64,000 nt of DNA from Kaistella flava (ex Peng et al. 2021) (GTDB lineage Bacteria > Bacteroidota > Bacteroidia > Flavobacteriales > Weeksellaceae), in the NCBI RefSeq assembly GCF_015191005.1, contig NZ_CP040442.1, forward strand, positions 3,286,001 through 3,350,000. The letters run 5' to 3'. The stretch's first letter is position 1. Every line of letters begins with the position of its first letter. Below, one piece after another: positions 62,285 through 64,000 of this stretch. The notes beneath the pieces are model-generated. The model saw only the letters and a list, made by a program, of their open reading frames with translations, was not told where the DNA came from and ran no database searches. The translations under genes and the position numbers were made by a program.

Positions 62285-62867
62285 TTTTTTTCATCAATTT
62301 ATTAACATATTTTCCAATGATATCAAATTCCAGGTTAACGGTATCTCCAACTTTCAGCGTTTTCATATTGGTAAATTCCCAGGTGTAAGGAATGATCGCA
62401 ACTGAAAAATCATTTAAACCACTTTCTGCAACGGTTAAACTAATTCCATTTAAAGTAATTGAGCCTTGCGGAACAGTTGTGTATTCATCAGAGTTTTCAT
62501 AAGAAATAGTGATAAAAAAACTTCCGTCTTTGTCTTGAATATTTTCTACGATACCCGTTTTATCAACGTGACCTTGAACCAGGTGACCATCTAGTCGTCC
62601 ATCGAACTTCAAACAACGTTCCAAATTAACTTCGGTGCCGATTTTCCACTTGCCAAGATTTGTTTTTTCTAAAGTTTCATCAATCGCAGTAACCCGATAA
62701 TTGGTATCGGTAATCTCCACCACCGTTAAGCAGCAGCCGTTGTGTGCTAAACTTTGATCAATTTTTAATTCTTGGGTAAAAGGACAATTTAAAATAAAAT
62801 CGATATTACTTTCGTTATGATTTATTGCTTCTACAATTCCGGTCGCTTCTACAATTCCTGTGAACAT
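62271..62867 (-). CDS. ribE: Riboflavin synthase, alpha subunit
   Basis: 198 residues with the two lumazine-binding repeats: FTGIVEATGIVEAI and LDGHLVQGHVDKTGIVENI. It dismutates two 6,7-dimethyl-8-ribityllumazine molecules to riboflavin. The end overlaps the kinase start. No FMN riboswitch fold was recognised in the 118-nt gap to pdxA. Confidence 0.95.
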   Translation of the reverse strand: MFTGIVEATGIVEAINHNESNIDFILNCPFTQELKIDQSLAHNGCCLTVVEITDTNYRVTAIDETLEKTNLGKWKIGTEVNLERCLKFDGRLDGHLVQGHVDKTGIVENIQDKDGSFFITISYENSDEYTTVPQGSITLNGISLTVAESGLNDFSVAIIPYTWEFTNMKTLKVGDTVNLEFDIIGKYVNKLMKKNAAL

Positions 62868-62945
62868 ATTTTTGATATTTTTAAAGAAAAGATGAACTAA
62901 AAATCGATTAATTCGATAAAGTAATAGTAGTTAATCCTAATTTGT

Positions 62946-62953
62946 TAAATTTG
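62946..62953 (+). promoter_or_regulatory. Putative -7 element for pdxA
   Basis: TAAATTTG, 32 nt before the pdxA ATG. Confidence 0.4.
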
Positions 62954-62985
62954 TAAAATTCAATTAATTTTCAAAGATAATAAAA

Positions 62986-64000
62986 ATGAGTCCGAAACAA
63001 CATAAAATAAAAGTGGGAATTTCTATCGGTGATTACAATGGAATCGGTCCAGAAATCATCATGAAATCTCTGAAAGATAAATCTATTACCGATTTTTTTA
63101 CGCCCATTATTTTTGGTTCGGGGAAACTCTTTACCTATCAGAAGAATATTTTCAAACTGCAGCATAATTTTAATTATATCACCGAGGTTGCTCAAGCTCA
63201 GGAAGATAAAATTAATATGGTGAATCTTTGGAAAGATAATGTGAATGTTGATTTAGGAACGCCGACAGAAGAATCTACCCGTATGGCAATTGATTCTTTA
63301 GAAGCCGCTACCAACGCTTTGATGAATGGTGAAATTGATGTTTTGGTTACTGCTCCCATTAACAAAGAAGAAATGATGAAACATGGTTTTCAGCATGCAG
63401 GTCACACTGGTTATTTGGAAGAGAAGTTTGGAAAGAAAGGATTGATGTTTTTAGTAACCGACGATTTAAAAGTTGCGGTATCTACGCATCATATTCCGAT
63501 TTCAAGCGTTGCCGAAAATATTTCTAAAGAGAAGATTAAAAAACAAATCAAAATGTTAAACCAATGTTTAATTGAGGACTTTTGTATTGAAAGACCGAAG
63601 ATTGCAGTATTAGGTTTGAATCCACACGCCGGAGACGGAGGAGCAATTGGCAGAGAAGAGATTGAAATTATAGAGCCGGCAATTAAGGAATTGTTTGATA
63701 ATGGAATCCTGGCATTCGGACCTTATCCTGCAGATAGTTTTTTCCAGCCGAGTAAATATAAAAACTTCGATGCTGTTTTAGCAATGTATCACGATCAAGG
63801 TTTAGCTCCGTTCAAAACGTTGGCTTACGAAGAAGGGGTGAATTATACTGCCGGTTTACCTTTTATCAGAACTTCACCAGATCACGGCGTTGCTTATGAT
63901 ATTGCAGGGAAAAATATTGCTGATGAACAAAGTTTTACGGAAGCGATTTTCATGGCAATCAAAATTTTCAACAATAGAAAAGAATATAATGACTTAATGA
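62986..64000 (+). CDS. pdxA: 4-hydroxythreonine-4-phosphate dehydrogenase, 3' end cut
   Basis: 338 codons are visible and the frame is still open at the window end; family length suggests only a few residues are missing. It oxidises 4-phosphohydroxy-L-threonine in vitamin B6 synthesis. Motifs: GISIGDYNGIGPEIIMKSL, HAGHTGYLEEKFG, VLGLNPHAGDGGAIGREEIE, AMYHDQGLAPFKTLAYEEGV and PFIRTSPDHGVAYDIAGKN, which give the metal- and NAD-binding residues. Confidence 0.95.
   Translation, partial: MSPKQHKIKVGISIGDYNGIGPEIIMKSLKDKSITDFFTPIIFGSGKLFTYQKNIFKLQHNFNYITEVAQAQEDKINMVNLWKDNVNVDLGTPTEESTRMAIDSLEAATNALMNGEIDVLVTAPINKEEMMKHGFQHAGHTGYLEEKFGKKGLMFLVTDDLKVAVSTHHIPISSVAENISKEKIKKQIKMLNQCLIEDFCIERPKIAVLGLNPHAGDGGAIGREEIEIIEPAIKELFDNGILAFGPYPADSFFQPSKYKNFDAVLAMYHDQGLAPFKTLAYEEGVNYTAGLPFIRTSPDHGVAYDIAGKNIADEQSFTEAIFMAIKIFNNRKEYNDLM

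Noticed and set aside
62868-62985. FMN riboswitch upstream of ribE
   Set aside because: The gap has none of the conserved FMN-riboswitch blocks and is nearly pure AT-rich sequence.

Overview
The window is a low-GC chromosomal segment from a member of the Bacteroidota, most likely a Chryseobacterium/Kaistella-like flavobacterium (Weeksellaceae). The evidence is: two T9SS type B (gliding_CTERM) sorting domains, GLPGLI, DUF4252, GIN (DUF2807) and DUF4295 proteins, TAnnTTTG-type -7 promoter elements, almost no Shine-Dalgarno sites, and OmpA proteins with TSP3-like linkers. Most genes are core metabolism or housekeeping. No rRNA, tRNA, CRISPR array or prophage was found.

Layout. 1-7.6 kb: a cut-off lipoprotein gene, guaB, a large IgGFc-binding-like T9SS cargo protein, and a four-gene ECF sigma / membrane protein / DUF4252-GIN / DUF4252 operon. 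7.7-13.5 kb: a structured repeat, then a phenylacetate degradation cluster on the minus strand (paaB, C, D, G, H, I plus a GLPGLI gene and a small membrane protein). It lacks paaA and paaE. 13.5-30.7 kb: DUF695-hutI, an MFS transporter, ruvB, a four-helix-bundle protein, an MBL hydrolase, coaE, an ENPP-like phosphodiesterase, a zinc alcohol dehydrogenase, a cytoplasmic alpha-amylase, YceI, dinB, a ParE-type toxin-antitoxin pair, a NYN-LOTUS protein, punA and lpxK. 30.9-40.5 kb: ddl-coaD-TRIC, folA, a LemA-TPM-TPM operon, a GIN lipoprotein, an M3 peptidase and a VOC protein. 40.5-41.8 kb: an IS110-family element. 41.9-64 kb: aspartate-type aminotransferase, DUF2199, murB, rpmB-rpmG-DUF4295-ftsY, GlsB, sppA, folK, two tandem OmpA-family porin-like genes, recQ, fmt, a second IgGFc/T9SS protein, tsf, a small secreted protein, a tRNA methyltransferase, an orphan histidine kinase, ribE and a cut-off pdxA.

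The most interesting region is 40.5-41.83 kb. A roughly 1.22 kb IS110 element with a one-base frameshift in its transposase sits inside a structured flavobacterial repeat. The empty site can be reconstructed. The 240-nt non-coding end upstream of the transposase folds into a long hairpin whose loop carries a 9-nt perfect complement of the target flank. A second segment repeats 9 nt of the element's other end. This is the arrangement expected of an IS110 bridge RNA with target and donor guides. Related copies of the host repeat lie at 7.7 kb and 33.1 kb.

Other patterns: several genes have a TAnnTTTG element exactly 6 nt before ATG (lpxK, folK and the MFS gene), which suggests leaderless mRNAs. 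Many intergenic spacers carry near-perfect two-copy tandem repeats of 8-9 nt words, some also arranged as inverted pairs. All functional calls come from reading motifs by eye; no database search was run.
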